The notes below the pieces were generated by a model. That model was not told the origin of the DNA. It worked only from the letters and a program-made list of their open reading frames with translations, and did not search any database. The position numbers and the translations under genes were made by a program. Shown piece after piece: positions 7,187 to 7,307 of a DNA stretch of 7,307 nucleotides. The DNA comes from Rickettsia typhi (GTDB lineage Bacteria; Pseudomonadota; Gammaproteobacteria; Burkholderiales; Burkholderiaceae_C), in the NCBI GenBank assembly GCA_943325485.2, contig CALPPP020000057.1:1-7307 (forward strand). Reading direction: 5' to 3'. Position 1 is the stretch's first letter. Each line of letters begins with the position of its first letter.

Positions 7187-7307
7187 ATGATGCCGCTTTC
7201 TTCTCTTTTGCTTCCCATGGCCTTTATAGGCGGGGGCAATATGGCCAGCGCCTTGATTGGGGGCTTGGTCAAAAACGGCACACCGCCCTCAGCCATTCAT
7301 GTGGTCG
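7187..7307 (+). CDS. proC: Pyrroline-5-carboxylate reductase, N-terminal fragment (3' end outside window)
   Basis: Only 40 codons are present. The sequence MAFIGGGNMASALIGGL (from the third methionine) is the N-terminal Rossmann NAD(P)H-binding motif typical of ProC, which reduces pyrroline-5-carboxylate to proline in the last step of proline synthesis. Two adjacent in-frame ATGs (7187 and 7190) follow AGGGA at 7178-7182; the second has the better spacing of seven bases. A third ATG at 7217 begins the conserved part but lacks a ribosome-binding site. It starts 26 bases after glpK with no terminator visible, so readthrough from glpK is possible although the function is unrelated to glycerol. 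Other members of the reductase family cannot be fully excluded from so short a fragment. Confidence 0.82.
   Translation, partial: MMPLSSLLLPMAFIGGGNMASALIGGLVKNGTPPSAIHVV

Overview
The window holds a bacterial glycerol-uptake and glycerol-phosphorylation locus, laid out as two divergent transcription units around a 125-base control region. The protein sequences match the GlpSTPQ(U)V-type glycerol ABC transporter family. The style of the genes (GlpR of the DeoR family, a DUF2160 membrane protein inside the transporter operon, proC downstream, moderately high GC) suggests a betaproteobacterium of the order Burkholderiales, probably Comamonadaceae (Limnohabitans/Rhodoferax-like). The taxon is inferred from general resemblance, not from a search.

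Minus strand, reading leftward from 4722: glpS (ATPase), glpT (ATPase), glpP (permease), glpQ (permease), glpU (DUF2160 small membrane protein) and glpV (periplasmic binding protein, cut by the left edge). The first four are tightly coupled: a 1-base gap, a 4-base overlap and an 8-base overlap. glpU follows after 21 bases and glpV after 82 bases.

Plus strand, reading rightward from 4848: glpR (DeoR-family repressor), glpK (glycerol kinase) and the first 40 codons of a pyrroline-5-carboxylate reductase gene (proC), cut by the right edge.

How it works together: GlpV binds glycerol in the periplasm, GlpP and GlpQ form the membrane channel, and the GlpS/GlpT ATPase pair powers import. GlpK then traps glycerol as sn-glycerol 3-phosphate, which in this family is the usual inducer that releases GlpR. 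The control region holds three TTCG-cored direct repeats, candidate GlpR sites, and a GAAAA tandem repeat directly in front of glpS. glpD, the expected next enzyme, is not in the window.

This is a recognisable catabolic locus, not an unknown system. The most interesting detail is that the two ATPases are degenerate in complementary ways, so that one composite ATP site looks complete and the other impaired. The regulatory repeats, the uncharacterised glpU and a lost fructose-1,6-bisphosphate contact in GlpK are secondary points of interest.
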